From Hyphomicrobium sp. CS1BSMeth3 (GTDB taxonomy: Bacteria > Pseudomonadota > Alphaproteobacteria > Rhizobiales > Hyphomicrobiaceae): a DNA stretch of 64,000 nucleotides. The stretch lies in assembly GCF_900117415.1 (NCBI RefSeq), contig NZ_FPEI01000006.1:2480001-2544000 (forward strand), given 5' to 3'. Shown here piece by piece: positions 17,032-25,645 of the stretch. The notes beneath the pieces were generated by a model. It saw only the letters and a list, made by a program, of their open reading frames with translations. It did not search any database and had not been told where the DNA came from. Numbering within the stretch: the stretch's first letter is position 1; every line of letters begins with the position of its first letter. A program made the translations under genes and the position numbers.

Positions 17032-20000
17032 ATGCTGTCCAAACTGATCGCTGCGTGTCTCGCTCGGCGGCCCCTGGTCGTCTTGCTGTTTGCTGCCTTT
17101 GTCGGCCTCGGCTACGCGTCGTACCGCACACTCAATATCGAAGCCTATCCCGATCCAACGCCGCCCATCATCGAGATCATCGCGCAGTGGCCGGGGCAGT
17201 CGCCCGAAGAGGTCGAGCGCTACGTGACGATCCCGCTCGAGCTCGCGGTGATGAGCACGCCGGGGCTGAAATTCGTTCGCTCGAACAGCGTCTACGGTCT
17301 CGGCTTCCTGCGTCTGCAGTTCGAATATGGCCGCGACTATCACTTCGTGCGGCAACAGGCTCTCAATCGCATCAAGGACGCCACGCTGCCGACCGGCGTC
17401 GAGCCCACGATCTCGCCTGCGGGAGGCATCAGCGAGATCTTTCGCTACGAGCTGAAGGGCCCGCCCGGCACCGATGTCATGCAGCTCAAGACGCTGCAGG
17501 ACTGGGTCGTCGAGCGCAAGTTCCGCACCGTGCCGGGCGTCATCGACGTCGTGGTCCTCGGCGGAAAAACCCGAGAGTACAGCGTCGAGCTCGACCTCAA
17601 CCGCATGATGGCCTACGGGCTCACACTCCCGCAGGTCGTGACCGCCCTTTCCTCGAGCAATGCCAACGTCGGCGGCCGCACCATTTCCCTCGGCGCCCAG
17701 TCGGTGAACGTGCGCGGCCTGGGTGCGATCGGCTCGCTCGACGACATTCGCAACACGGTGCTGACGCAGCAGGGCGGCGTACCTGTGCTCGTCTCCGACA
17801 TCGCGAAGGTCGAGATCGGATACGCGCCGCGCATCGGCATTGCCGGCCGCGACGGCGACTCCGATGTCGTGACCGGCATCGTGCTGATGCAGAAGTTCGA
17901 GCGAACCAATGAGGTGGTGACGCGCGTTCGCGCCATGGCGGAAAAGATCAACCGCGATGGCGTCCTGCCGGCCGGCATCAAGGTCGTCCCCTTCTATGAC
18001 CGCGGCGACCTGATCGCCGTGACCGTCGACACCGTCGTGCACAACCTGCTGTTCGGCGTCGCGCTGATCTTCGTGATCCAGTGGGTGTTTCTCGGCAACC
18101 TGCGATGCGCGCTGATCGTTGCCGCGACCATACCCGTCGCGCTCTTCCTCGCCGTGATGATCACGGTCTTACGAGGGGAATCCGCCAACCTTCTGTCCAT
18201 CGGCGCCATCGACCTCGGCATCATCGTCGATGCGACCGTCATCATGGTGGAGAACATCTACCGCCATCTCGCGCACTACGATCCGCACGATACGAGCGAC
18301 CGACGAAGTGTTCTCAGCGAGAAGCTGCAGCGGATCGTGGCGGCCGCGGTCGAAGTGGACAAGCCGATCTTCTTCTCGGTGCTGATCACGATCGCGGCGT
18401 TCCTCCCGCTGTTCACCATGCAGGGCGTGGAGGGGCAGATCTTTGGCCCGATGGCGCGCACCTATGCCTACGCGCTGATCGGTGCCGTCATCGCGACCTT
18501 TACCGTGACGCCCGTGATGGCCTCGCTGCTCCTTCCCGACAAGGTCAGCGAGATCGAAACGCTTGCCGTGCGCAAGCTGCGAGCGGTCTACGAGTTCGTG
18601 CTGCATCGGGCCGTCCGCCATTACGCTCTCTCGGCCTCGATTGCGCTCGCCATGCTGGTCGGTGTTGGCGTGCTGGGCTCGCGCCTTGGCACGGAATTCC
18701 TCCCCAAGCTGGAGGAAGGCAACATGTGGATCCGCGCGTCGCTGCCTCCCACGATCTCGCTGGAGGCAGGCGGCGACGTGGTGGCTGGCGTACGCCGCGT
18801 GATCGGAAGCTATCCGCAGGTGAAGACGGTGTTCTCGCAGCAGGGACGCGGCGAGGACGGCACTGACCCGACAGGCTTCTTCAATGCTGAATTCTTCGTG
18901 CCGCTCAAGCCGTTCGATCAATGGCCGAAGGGCTCGACCAAGGAGCAGTTGGTCAAGGAGCTGAGCGAGCGGCTGAACCGCGAATTCGTCGGCGTCGACT
19001 TCAACTTCTCGCAGTACATCCAGGACAACATCGAGGAAGCGCTGTCCGGCGTGAAGGGCGAGAACTCGGTCAAGATCTTCGGCCCCGACCTCGAAGTGCT
19101 CCAGCGGCTCGCGAAAGCAGTCGAGGGTGAGCTGAGCCGCATTCCGGGTGTCCGCGACCCAGCCGCCTTCAACCTGCTCGGCCAGCCGAACCTCATCATC
19201 CGCGTCGACCGCGCCGCGGCCGCGCGCTACGGCTTCTCCGCCGGCGACATCAATTCTGTCGTGCAAGCGGCGATCGGTGGGCAGGAGGTGACCCGCGTCT
19301 ACGAAGGCGAAATGAATTTCGCCCTGACGGTCAGGCTCGCACCTGAATACCGCCTCAACGTCGATGCCATACGGTCGATCCCCGTAGCACTCCCGAGTGG
19401 CGACTCGCGCGCATTGCCTGCCTACATTCGGCTCGGCGACCTCGGCGAGGTTCGGCTCGTCCCCGGCGCCGCCTACATCTATCGCGAGAACACGCAGCGC
19501 TTCGTGCCGATCAAGTACAGCGTCCGCGATCGCGATCTCGGCTCGACGGTGACGGAAGCTCAAAAGCTCATCGCCGAGAAGATCCCGCTCCCGCCCGGAT
19601 ACTATCTTGAGTGGTCCGGTGAGTTCGGCGCCCTGCAGGAGGCCAAGCAGCGGCTCGCCATCATCATTCCGCTCAGCCTCATGCTGATCCTGATGCTGCT
19701 GTACAGCCTGTTCAACTCTTTGCGTGACAGCCTGTTGGCGCTTTCGGGCATCCCGTTTGCGGTGGCTGGCGGCATTGTCGGCCTCTACTTCACCGGCCAG
19801 TATCTGAGCGTGTCGGCGGCGGTCGGCTTCATATCGCTGTTCGGCGTGTCGGCCATGGATGGGATCCTGCTCGTCTCCTACATCCGCAGCAATCTCGAAC
19901 GGGGACTCGGCACCGTGCCGGCCGTCATCGAGGCCGGCCAGACCCGCATGCGGCAGATCTTCATGACGGCATTGTCCGCCTGCATTGGTCTCGTGCCGGC

Positions 20001-20202
20001 GGCCTTCTCGACCGGCATTGGATCGGAAGTGCAGAAGCCGCTCGCAGTGGTGATCGTCGCAGGCATGCTGGTCTCACCTATCTTCAGCCTCTTGATGATC
20101 CCGGTCCTCTCGCGGATGTTCATGCCGTGGGTGCCCGGCCCCACCAGCGGAGAGGAACCGCCGGCGGATGCCGTTCCCGTCGCCGAGCCGCACGCGACCT
20201 GA
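17032..20202 (+). CDS. HME-type RND efflux transporter (CzcA/CusA-like)
   Basis: Proton-driven inner-membrane pump of 1056 aa with 12 predicted helices and two large periplasmic loops. TM4 contains Asp394, Asp400 and Glu407 (AIDLGIIVDATVIMVENI), the same spacing as the CzcA D402/D408/E415 proton-relay set, which places it in the heavy-metal-efflux branch rather than the drug branch. Other family blocks are NIEAYPDPTPPIIEI, GTEFLPKLEEGNMWI and FGVSAMDGILLVSYI. The substrate (Co/Zn/Cd, Cu/Ag or an organic anion) cannot be read from sequence alone. It is the last gene of the efflux operon, followed by a hairpin. Confidence 0.9.
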   Translation: MLSKLIAACLARRPLVVLLFAAFVGLGYASYRTLNIEAYPDPTPPIIEIIAQWPGQSPEEVERYVTIPLELAVMSTPGLKFVRSNSVYGLGFLRLQFEYGRDYHFVRQQALNRIKDATLPTGVEPTISPAGGISEIFRYELKGPPGTDVMQLKTLQDWVVERKFRTVPGVIDVVVLGGKTREYSVELDLNRMMAYGLTLPQVVTALSSSNANVGGRTISLGAQSVNVRGLGAIGSLDDIRNTVLTQQGGVPVLVSDIAKVEIGYAPRIGIAGRDGDSDVVTGIVLMQKFERTNEVVTRVRAMAEKINRDGVLPAGIKVVPFYDRGDLIAVTVDTVVHNLLFGVALIFVIQWVFLGNLRCALIVAATIPVALFLAVMITVLRGESANLLSIGAIDLGIIVDATVIMVENIYRHLAHYDPHDTSDRRSVLSEKLQRIVAAAVEVDKPIFFSVLITIAAFLPLFTMQGVEGQIFGPMARTYAYALIGAVIATFTVTPVMASLLLPDKVSEIETLAVRKLRAVYEFVLHRAVRHYALSASIALAMLVGVGVLGSRLGTEFLPKLEEGNMWIRASLPPTISLEAGGDVVAGVRRVIGSYPQVKTVFSQQGRGEDGTDPTGFFNAEFFVPLKPFDQWPKGSTKEQLVKELSERLNREFVGVDFNFSQYIQDNIEEALSGVKGENSVKIFGPDLEVLQRLAKAVEGELSRIPGVRDPAAFNLLGQPNLIIRVDRAAAARYGFSAGDINSVVQAAIGGQEVTRVYEGEMNFALTVRLAPEYRLNVDAIRSIPVALPSGDSRALPAYIRLGDLGEVRLVPGAAYIYRENTQRFVPIKYSVRDRDLGSTVTEAQKLIAEKIPLPPGYYLEWSGEFGALQEAKQRLAIIIPLSLMLILMLLYSLFNSLRDSLLALSGIPFAVAGGIVGLYFTGQYLSVSAAVGFISLFGVSAMDGILLVSYIRSNLERGLGTVPAVIEAGQTRMRQIFMTALSACIGLVPAAFSTGIGSEVQKPLAVVIVAGMLVSPIFSLLMIPVLSRMFMPWVPGPTSGEEPPADAVPVAEPHAT

Positions 20203-20255
20203 CGGCACGCGGCCGAAGCCGGATCACTGTCGCAACGCCTTCGTAAGCCTGAGAT

Positions 20256-20284
20256 AGCCTGTGCTGCCGCAGGCTGCACAGGCT
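20256..20284 (+). terminator. Hairpin after the efflux operon
   Basis: AGCCTGTGC and GCACAGGCT form a perfect 9-bp stem around an 11-base loop, 54 bases after the RND stop codon. It lacks a strong T tract, so termination is inferred from position. Confidence 0.5.
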
Positions 20285-20337
20285 TTCGCTAGTTGCGGAA
20301 GGGCATGACGAGTATCGGCACCGCTTTTGGGCTGCGC

Positions 20338-20471
20338 CGAGTGTCCCGAAGCCGAAGTTCCGCATCGAAAGGGGCACCAGAACCATGGTCTTGCTGGTGT
20401 GATTCAGCTCGAGGAATTCGCTCGATACCGTGCCGTGAGATGGAGCGAATTTCTCGATCATCCCTCTGGTG
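20338..20471 (-). repeat. Composite palindromic repeat, copy A (diverged, inverted)
   Basis: This segment aligns, in reverse orientation, with the repeats at 50324-50489 and 61398-61564. The first hairpin (20394-20471) is well kept: GCGAATTTCTCGATCATC matches exactly the reverse complement of the other copies. The 13-base spacer (20381-20393) is kept in length and 9 of 13 bases. The second hairpin is rearranged or shortened (20338-20380); weak similarity may extend to 20289. See the findings. Confidence 0.7.
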
Positions 20472-20599
20472 AATCACGGTACACATTGGGCAGAGGGCTC
20501 GATTGCCGCGGGTGCCTTTCACGGCCCGCGTCTCGCATTGTTGCTCGAATGCTGCACATGGGATTCACCAGTCATCGATCTGCGCACACCTCTCTTGCT

Positions 20600-20618
20600 A
20601 TTGCGAATGATTTGCAAT
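20600..20618. promoter_or_regulatory. Fur/Mur-like palindrome upstream of the porin gene
   Basis: ATTGCGAATGATTTGCAAT is a 19-bp palindrome with 8 of 9 base pairs around a central G, and resembles the alphaproteobacterial Fur/Mur box type TGCAAAT-N-ATTTGCA. It ends 60 bases before the porin start codon, in promoter range. This suggests iron- or manganese-dependent repression. Confidence 0.52.
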
Positions 20619-20678
20619 TAGATCCCAGCTGCGTGGATCGCAGACACATCGTCTGCGCGGCAGATCAATGAAGGGCAG

Positions 20679-22064
20679 GTGAATGCGCGAGTTCGAGAAC
20701 CAGCTTCTGAAGCGCGCGTCGCGCTGGCGCGCAGGGCCTCTCTTTGGCGCCACCCCCTTCTTCTCTCTTCAGTCGTCAGCCCTCATGCCCAGGAGAGCGC
20801 GCGTCAGCAACACACCGGGGATCTCGCAAGTTTCGTTGCAGAGGCCAATGCGGTTCGCGATCGCTTCAAGGCGATGGGCATCGAGTACGGCTTCGTCTAC
20901 ACGAGCGAAGTTCTCGGCAACGTTTCCGGCGGATTGCGCAGAGGTGCGATCTACGACGGGAAGCTGGATACGACATTCCAGGCTGACCTCGGCAAGCTCG
21001 CCGGCTGGGAAGGACTGACCTTCTACGCGAACGTCTTCCAGTTGCACGGAACGGGGCGCCTCAAGGCCGAATATACCGGCGCCATCAATACGAACAGCAA
21101 CATCGAAGCCCTGCAGACGACGCGCCTTTCCGAGCTCTGGCTGGAGCAGAAGTTTGCCGGCGGTGCGGCTTCCCTTCGTTTCGGGCAGCTCGCTGCAGAC
21201 CAGGAATTCTTCTTCAGCGACTATGGGAATTTCTTCGTCAACAGCGACTGGCCGACTATCGCCGCTGAAAACTTGCCGAGCGGCGGGCCAGCCTATCCGC
21301 TCTCGACGCCCGGCGTGCGGCTCAAGATCCAGCCGAGCAAGGATGTTGCCTGGCTGCTGGCCGTATTCAACGGCGATCCCGCAGGTCCAGGACCGGGAGA
21401 TCCGCAGAGGCGCAACCGCTATGGCCTGAACTTCCGCGTTCAGGATCCGCCGCTCATCGTCTCCGAAGTGCAGATCAGCCGGAACCAGGAGAAGACGAGC
21501 CCCGCGCTCGCCTCCGCGCTCAAGTTCGGCATATGGGGGCACGTGGGCCACTTCGACGACCAGCGCTTCGACGCGAACGGCGTCTCGCTCGCATCGCCCT
21601 CATCGACCGGATCACCTTTCCGCCATCGCGGGAACTACGGCATCTACGGAATCGTCGACCAGCAGCTCTATCGCCCGGCCGGAGGGGATGCGAGCAGCGG
21701 CCTCGTCGTCTTCACCCGTATCTCGGCGAGCCCGTCCGATCGCAATCTCGTCGACTTCTACGTCGAGAGCGGCACGATCGTGTCAGGCCTTGTTCCCGGG
21801 CGACCCGACGACAAGCTCGGAGCATCGGTCATCTACTCGCACATCTCGGACGTGACGCGGGCTCTGGCCGCGGACGAGGCTCGTCTCAGTGGCACGGAGA
21901 GTCTCTGGCACAGCTACGAGGCGACCCTCGAGGTCAGCTATCAGGCCCAGCTCCGCGAAGGCTGGGTCGTCCAGCCCTTGTTTCAGTACGTCTGGCACCC
22001 CGCTGCAGTACCGGGCACGCCGAATGCGACCGTCGTCGGCATAAGAAGCGTCATCACCTATTGA
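20679..22064 (+). CDS. OprB-family porin
   Basis: A 461-aa outer-membrane beta-barrel protein of the carbohydrate-selective porin (OprB) family. Characteristic parts are GIEYGFVYTSEVLGNVSGG, LDTTFQADLGKLAGWEGLTF, a WLEQKF strand, FGQLAADQEFFFSDYGNFF and the C-terminal barrel strand LFQYVWHPAA ending VIGIRSVITY-like with a terminal Tyr. The GTG at 20679 follows GAAGGGCAG. The signal peptide is short and atypical (LWRHPLLLSSVVSPHAQ), so start assignment is only moderate. A Fur/Mur-like box precedes it and a metal-type efflux operon lies upstream, so metal uptake rather than sugar uptake is possible, as for the Mn porin MnoP of Bradyrhizobium. Confidence 0.82.
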   Translation: MNARVREPASEARVALARRASLWRHPLLLSSVVSPHAQESARQQHTGDLASFVAEANAVRDRFKAMGIEYGFVYTSEVLGNVSGGLRRGAIYDGKLDTTFQADLGKLAGWEGLTFYANVFQLHGTGRLKAEYTGAINTNSNIEALQTTRLSELWLEQKFAGGAASLRFGQLAADQEFFFSDYGNFFVNSDWPTIAAENLPSGGPAYPLSTPGVRLKIQPSKDVAWLLAVFNGDPAGPGPGDPQRRNRYGLNFRVQDPPLIVSEVQISRNQEKTSPALASALKFGIWGHVGHFDDQRFDANGVSLASPSSTGSPFRHRGNYGIYGIVDQQLYRPAGGDASSGLVVFTRISASPSDRNLVDFYVESGTIVSGLVPGRPDDKLGASVIYSHISDVTRALAADEARLSGTESLWHSYEATLEVSYQAQLREGWVVQPLFQYVWHPAAVPGTPNATVVGIRSVITY

Positions 22065-22194
22065 GGGCACTGGCGCGGGCCTTCGGACTTGAGGCTCAAG
22101 GCTCGCGACCTCACCCCCGTCTCGCCGCTCCAGATGTAAGGGGGAAGTAACACTATCTCCGGTAGAATGGGACCAAACCATTCACGGGAGAAAC

Positions 22195-23919
22195 ATGACG
22201 GCCATCGGAACGCGGGCCTTCATCCGGGCCCTTTGCACAATCGTCGCTGCACACCTCACCGTTCTTCTGCCCCCATCCCGCACCGAGGCGTCCGATAAGT
22301 TGCGCTTGCAGCTCATGTGGACACACCAAGCGCAGTTCGCCGGCATCTATGTCGCCGTGAGCAAGGGCTACTATGCCCGCGAGGGCATCGACCTCGAGAT
22401 CATTGAAGGTGGCCCAGGCATCGCGCCGATCGAACGGCTGCGCACCGGCGATGCCGACGTCGCGCTCGCATGGCTTCCTGCTGCACTGGCCGCGCGCCTG
22501 CGAGGCCATGACGTCGTCAACATCGCGCAGATCTTCCGGCATCCCGGCATTGCGATCGTTTGCCGGCGCGGCCCCGGCCTTCAGAGCCCCGCAGATGTTT
22601 CTGACAAGACGATCGGCGTCTGGAATACTGGCGACGAGCTCCAGGTTCGTTACTGGCTGCGGACGTTGGGCATCTCCAGTGACAGCGTCAGGATCGTTCA
22701 GCAGCGATCGGACGCCCTCGATCTGATCGAGCGCCGCGTCGATTGCGCAACGGCGATGATGTACAATGAGTACTGGTCGATCCTGCAGTCGGGCCTCTCG
22801 CCCGGTGAGTTGTTCCACGTGCGCTTCGCCGACAGCCAGCAAGGTTTTCTGGACGACGGCATCTACGTCAATGCAGAGACCCTGCAGGACAAGCGACGCC
22901 ACCAGGCCCTCGTACGCTTTCTACGTGCGACCCTTGCCGGATGGCAGTACGCGCGCGAGAACCCGGAGGAGGCGCTCGCGATCACCATGGCGAGCGCGCC
23001 AGGCGTCGATGCTGCGCACCAGCGGCGCATGCTCCAGTCGGTCCTCCAGCTCATCGGCAACGATAGGAATGCTGGCCTGCTCGAGCTTTCTTCGTATTGG
23101 AGCGGCGTCGGCGTCATGGCGAGCGAGGGCGCAAAGGGGCAGGACATGCAAAGAGCTGCGCACGCCGGCTGGACCCACTCGATCTGGCGCGCGACGAAAC
23201 CCGCGGGTGGCGATCCCTTCGCACTTTCCCAATCCACCCGGCACTATCTGACAGAGACGGTGCGCAGCCGCTGGTTCTACGTGCTGGACCTCGCGGGCAC
23301 GGTAGCCTTCGGCATCGCGGGTTTCATGCGCGCCGAGCAACGGCGGTACAATTTGTGGGGTGCGCTCATCTTGACGCTTCTGCCGGCGGTCGGCGGCGGC
23401 ACGTTGCGCGATTTGCTTGTCGGCGGAGACCGCCACCCGCCCTTCATGTTCAAGGACCCGACCTACCTCTATCTGGTCCTCGCCATCGTGGCCCTCGGCG
23501 CGTGGCTTGCCCGTATTCTTCCCGAGGGTGCCGTCGGCTCGCGCACATTCGAGCGAAGTCTCACATTCTTCGACACCGTAGGCATGGCCACATTCACAGT
23601 CATCGGCGCGCAGGTTGCGCTGATTGCCGGGCTTCATTGGTTCTGGGTGCCGTTCTGTGCGGCCCTGACATGTGCCGGCGGCAGCATGCTCCTCGATGTC
23701 GTGACAGGGCGCGAGCCACGAACTTTTCAGGGCGAGCCGTATGAGGAAATTGCCGTACTCGGCGGTCTCATGCTGCTCCTCGGCCTTTGGCTCGCCAACA
23801 AGTTCGAGCACTCGCAGGCACTAGTCGCCGCAGTTATTCTCGCAACGATGGCGAGCGTCTTCGTGCTGCGGCTGTGCGTCGTGAAGTACCGGCTGCGGTC
23901 CTACAGGCTGCGCGGATAG
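22195..23919 (+). CDS. NMT1/THI5-like binding domain fused to TRIC-type channel
   Basis: A 574-aa fusion. After a signal-like N-terminus (to about residue 32), residues about 35-330 are an ABC-type periplasmic binding domain of the NMT1/THI5 type: LQLMWTHQAQFAGIYVAVSK, GYYAREGIDLEIIEGGPG and DVALAWLPAALAARL. Residues about 358-565 are a TRIC/UPF0126 (YicG-like) membrane domain with about seven helices: VLDLAGTVAFGIAGFMRAEQR, the first glycine motif AVGGGTLRDLLVGG and a second, degenerate one (CAGGSMLLDVVTGREP). TRIC-family proteins are trimeric cation or glycine channels. The binding domain should face the periplasm and might gate or feed the pore. No ABC permease or ATPase is adjacent. The frame is uninterrupted. 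Confidence 0.82.
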   Translation: MTAIGTRAFIRALCTIVAAHLTVLLPPSRTEASDKLRLQLMWTHQAQFAGIYVAVSKGYYAREGIDLEIIEGGPGIAPIERLRTGDADVALAWLPAALAARLRGHDVVNIAQIFRHPGIAIVCRRGPGLQSPADVSDKTIGVWNTGDELQVRYWLRTLGISSDSVRIVQQRSDALDLIERRVDCATAMMYNEYWSILQSGLSPGELFHVRFADSQQGFLDDGIYVNAETLQDKRRHQALVRFLRATLAGWQYARENPEEALAITMASAPGVDAAHQRRMLQSVLQLIGNDRNAGLLELSSYWSGVGVMASEGAKGQDMQRAAHAGWTHSIWRATKPAGGDPFALSQSTRHYLTETVRSRWFYVLDLAGTVAFGIAGFMRAEQRRYNLWGALILTLLPAVGGGTLRDLLVGGDRHPPFMFKDPTYLYLVLAIVALGAWLARILPEGAVGSRTFERSLTFFDTVGMATFTVIGAQVALIAGLHWFWVPFCAALTCAGGSMLLDVVTGREPRTFQGEPYEEIAVLGGLMLLLGLWLANKFEHSQALVAAVILATMASVFVLRLCVVKYRLRSYRLRG

Positions 23920-24004
23920 GCACCGCCGCACTACGAGCGCCGGGCGCCTATTGGAGCCCAGCTTAAATCGCAGCCCCGCGCTCCCTGAACCGCCCGCTAG
24001 CGCA

Positions 24005-24493
24005 TCAGCGCGCCTTGAGATCGGCGACCAGCGGCGCAGCGATTGCCTCCAAGGCTTCCTGCGCGTCGAGCGGAGAGAGGCGGACCTGTAATCCCCGCTG
24101 GCCGCCATTCATGTAGACTAGCTCATGCTCCAGCGCCTCGATCTCGATCGCTGCCGGCGTCTTTCGCTTCTGACCAAATGGACTGATGCCGCCAACCTTG
24201 TACCCCGTCATCCGTTCAGCATCCGCGGGCTTCATCATCTGCGCCGACTTTCCGTCGAGAACCGCGGCGAGCTTCTTCATCGAGACCTCGCGATCCGAGG
24301 GCACGATGACGCAAACGGGCTTGCCATCGACGAGCGCCATCAGCGTCTTCAGCACGCGCTCGGGCGGCTCACCCAGCGCTTCGGCAGCCTGAAGCCCGAT
24401 GTGCTCTGCTTCAGGATCGTACTCGTAGCTGTGAACGGTGAAATTCAACCCGGCCTTCTCGAGCATCTCCGTTGCACGTGTTTTCTTGGACAT
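24005..24493 (-). CDS. ybaK: Cys-tRNA(Pro)/Cys-tRNA(Cys) deacylase YbaK
   Basis: A 162-aa YbaK/EbsC-type trans-editing protein that hydrolyses mischarged Cys-tRNA(Pro) in the cytoplasm. The family pattern is clear: KAGLNFTVHSYEYDP, then GEPPERVLKTLMALVDGKPV, the conserved Lys-Lys in EVSMKKLAAVLDGK, and YKVGGISPFGQKRKTP near the active site. I use the ATG at 24493 (GGAG about 6 bases upstream); the frame extends upstream but without family similarity. It is divergent from the Sco-type gene and not in an obvious operon. Confidence 0.92.
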   Translation of the reverse strand: MSKKTRATEMLEKAGLNFTVHSYEYDPEAEHIGLQAAEALGEPPERVLKTLMALVDGKPVCVIVPSDREVSMKKLAAVLDGKSAQMMKPADAERMTGYKVGGISPFGQKRKTPAAIEIEALEHELVYMNGGQRGLQVRLSPLDAQEALEAIAAPLVADLKAR

Positions 24494-24631
24494 GACCAAC
24501 TCCGAAAGCCGATGTCGCGCCGCGGGCCACTGTTCAATTGGGCGACGATCAGGAGCTTCATGCACGCTCAGTCTGGACAGATCCACTTCAAATATCGAAC
24601 ATGGCACGTCCGAAATCGAAGGAAGTCCTCC

Positions 24632-25270
24632 ATGCTCATGAGGACAGGACACTCTCGACGTCAGCCGCTCCATCGTCCGGGCCCGACGTCGTCGCGTTCG
24701 CCAACCCGGCATCTTGCGTGGATGGCCTTTCGTCTGCTGACGCTACTTCTGATCGCAAGCTCGCCTGCTGCGGCACAAGATCTGACGCGCGCTCAGCGTC
24801 TCGAAGCGCTGACGGATCAATTCGGAATGCCATTTTCCGCCGCGAGCCTCGCGGGCCGACCTTACGCGCTCTTCTTTGGCTTCACGCACTGCCCCGACAT
24901 TTGCCCGACCACGCTGCTGCAGATGTCGAACGTCCTGCTGCACCTTGGGGCTGATGCGGATCGCGTCGCCGTCCTATTCGTGACAGTCGATCCCGAGCGA
25001 GACACGCCGGACCAGCTCAGGAGCTATCTCACCTCATTCGATCCGAGGATCCGAGGTCTCACGGGCACGCCCACCCAGATCAGAGCCGTCGCGGCCGCTT
25101 GGAAGGCTGCCTACGATCGGATCGATGAAGGAAACGGCACCTATACGATTGCTCATTCGGCGCACGTTTATCTCATGGACCGCTCGGGTGAGCAGCAGGA
25201 CACAATCAATTTTCAGGAGGACGAAGTCGCACAGCTCACGAAACTCAGACGGTTGCTCGCGTCCCCGTAA
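24632..25270 (+). CDS. SCO1/SenC-family copper protein
   Basis: Thioredoxin-fold, membrane-anchored or exported copper chaperone of the Sco family, used in building the CuA centre of cytochrome oxidase. The copper ligands are visible: the two Cys in FTHCPDICPTTLLQM and the downstream His in IAHSAHVYLMD. Also conserved is VAVLFVTVDPERDTPDQLRSYL. I take the ATG at 24632 because GGAAG lies upstream; the ATG at 24722 gives a more compact signal peptide (MAFRLLTLLLIASSPAAAQ) but lacks a ribosome site. The usual Sco N-terminal domain before the CxxxC is shortened here. It may serve the oxidase whose subunit I is at 8.7-10.3 kb. Confidence 0.85.
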   Translation: MLMRTGHSRRQPLHRPGPTSSRSPTRHLAWMAFRLLTLLLIASSPAAAQDLTRAQRLEALTDQFGMPFSAASLAGRPYALFFGFTHCPDICPTTLLQMSNVLLHLGADADRVAVLFVTVDPERDTPDQLRSYLTSFDPRIRGLTGTPTQIRAVAAAWKAAYDRIDEGNGTYTIAHSAHVYLMDRSGEQQDTINFQEDEVAQLTKLRRLLASP

Positions 25271-25645
25271 GCGCTCCCGCCGCACTGCTCCGGCAAGAAA
25301 CTTGGCCCGAAATGACCATGCGACTTCAGACCGCACGAGCACAAAGGCAGCCCAAGGCTTGCTGGCAGTAGTCGACCGTTCAGGCACGGCTTCACCGCCA
25401 CGAGAGCCGTTGATCCACGGACGGTCAGGCTCAATTCCGCCCAACAGCCCCCATACTCACGCTAAGGCGTATTGACTAGTTTCAGCCCTGCACGATACCA
25501 AGCGCGGCCACGCTGCGTTCGGAACTATAAGCACCGCTGCCCCCTGCCCACCCGATCAATCGAAATTGCCCATCGCCACATGGTGCCCAAGTCGTGCCAG
25601 GTTCGTCGGCATTCTCGGGCGAAGGGAAGGTAGAGTTCGCTGACC
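25271..25645. other. Intergenic region, no recognised element
   Basis: These 375 bases lie between the Sco gene and the MscS-family gene. Short open frames here show no recognisable protein features and I find no strong palindrome or known box. The promoter of the channel gene is presumably in the last 100 bases. Confidence 0.5.

Larger units (their letters stand above)
20203..20678. other. Intergenic region: hairpin, repeat copy and Fur-like box
   Basis: These 476 bases contain a 9-bp hairpin (20256-20284), a diverged inverted copy of the composite two-hairpin repeat (20338-20471) and a Fur/Mur-like palindrome (20600-20618). I find no credible gene. Confidence 0.65.

Noticed and set aside
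20120-20461. Minus-strand frame crossing the end of the RND gene and repeat copy A
   Set aside because: It mixes antisense of a coding region with repeat sequence and has no protein similarity I recognise.
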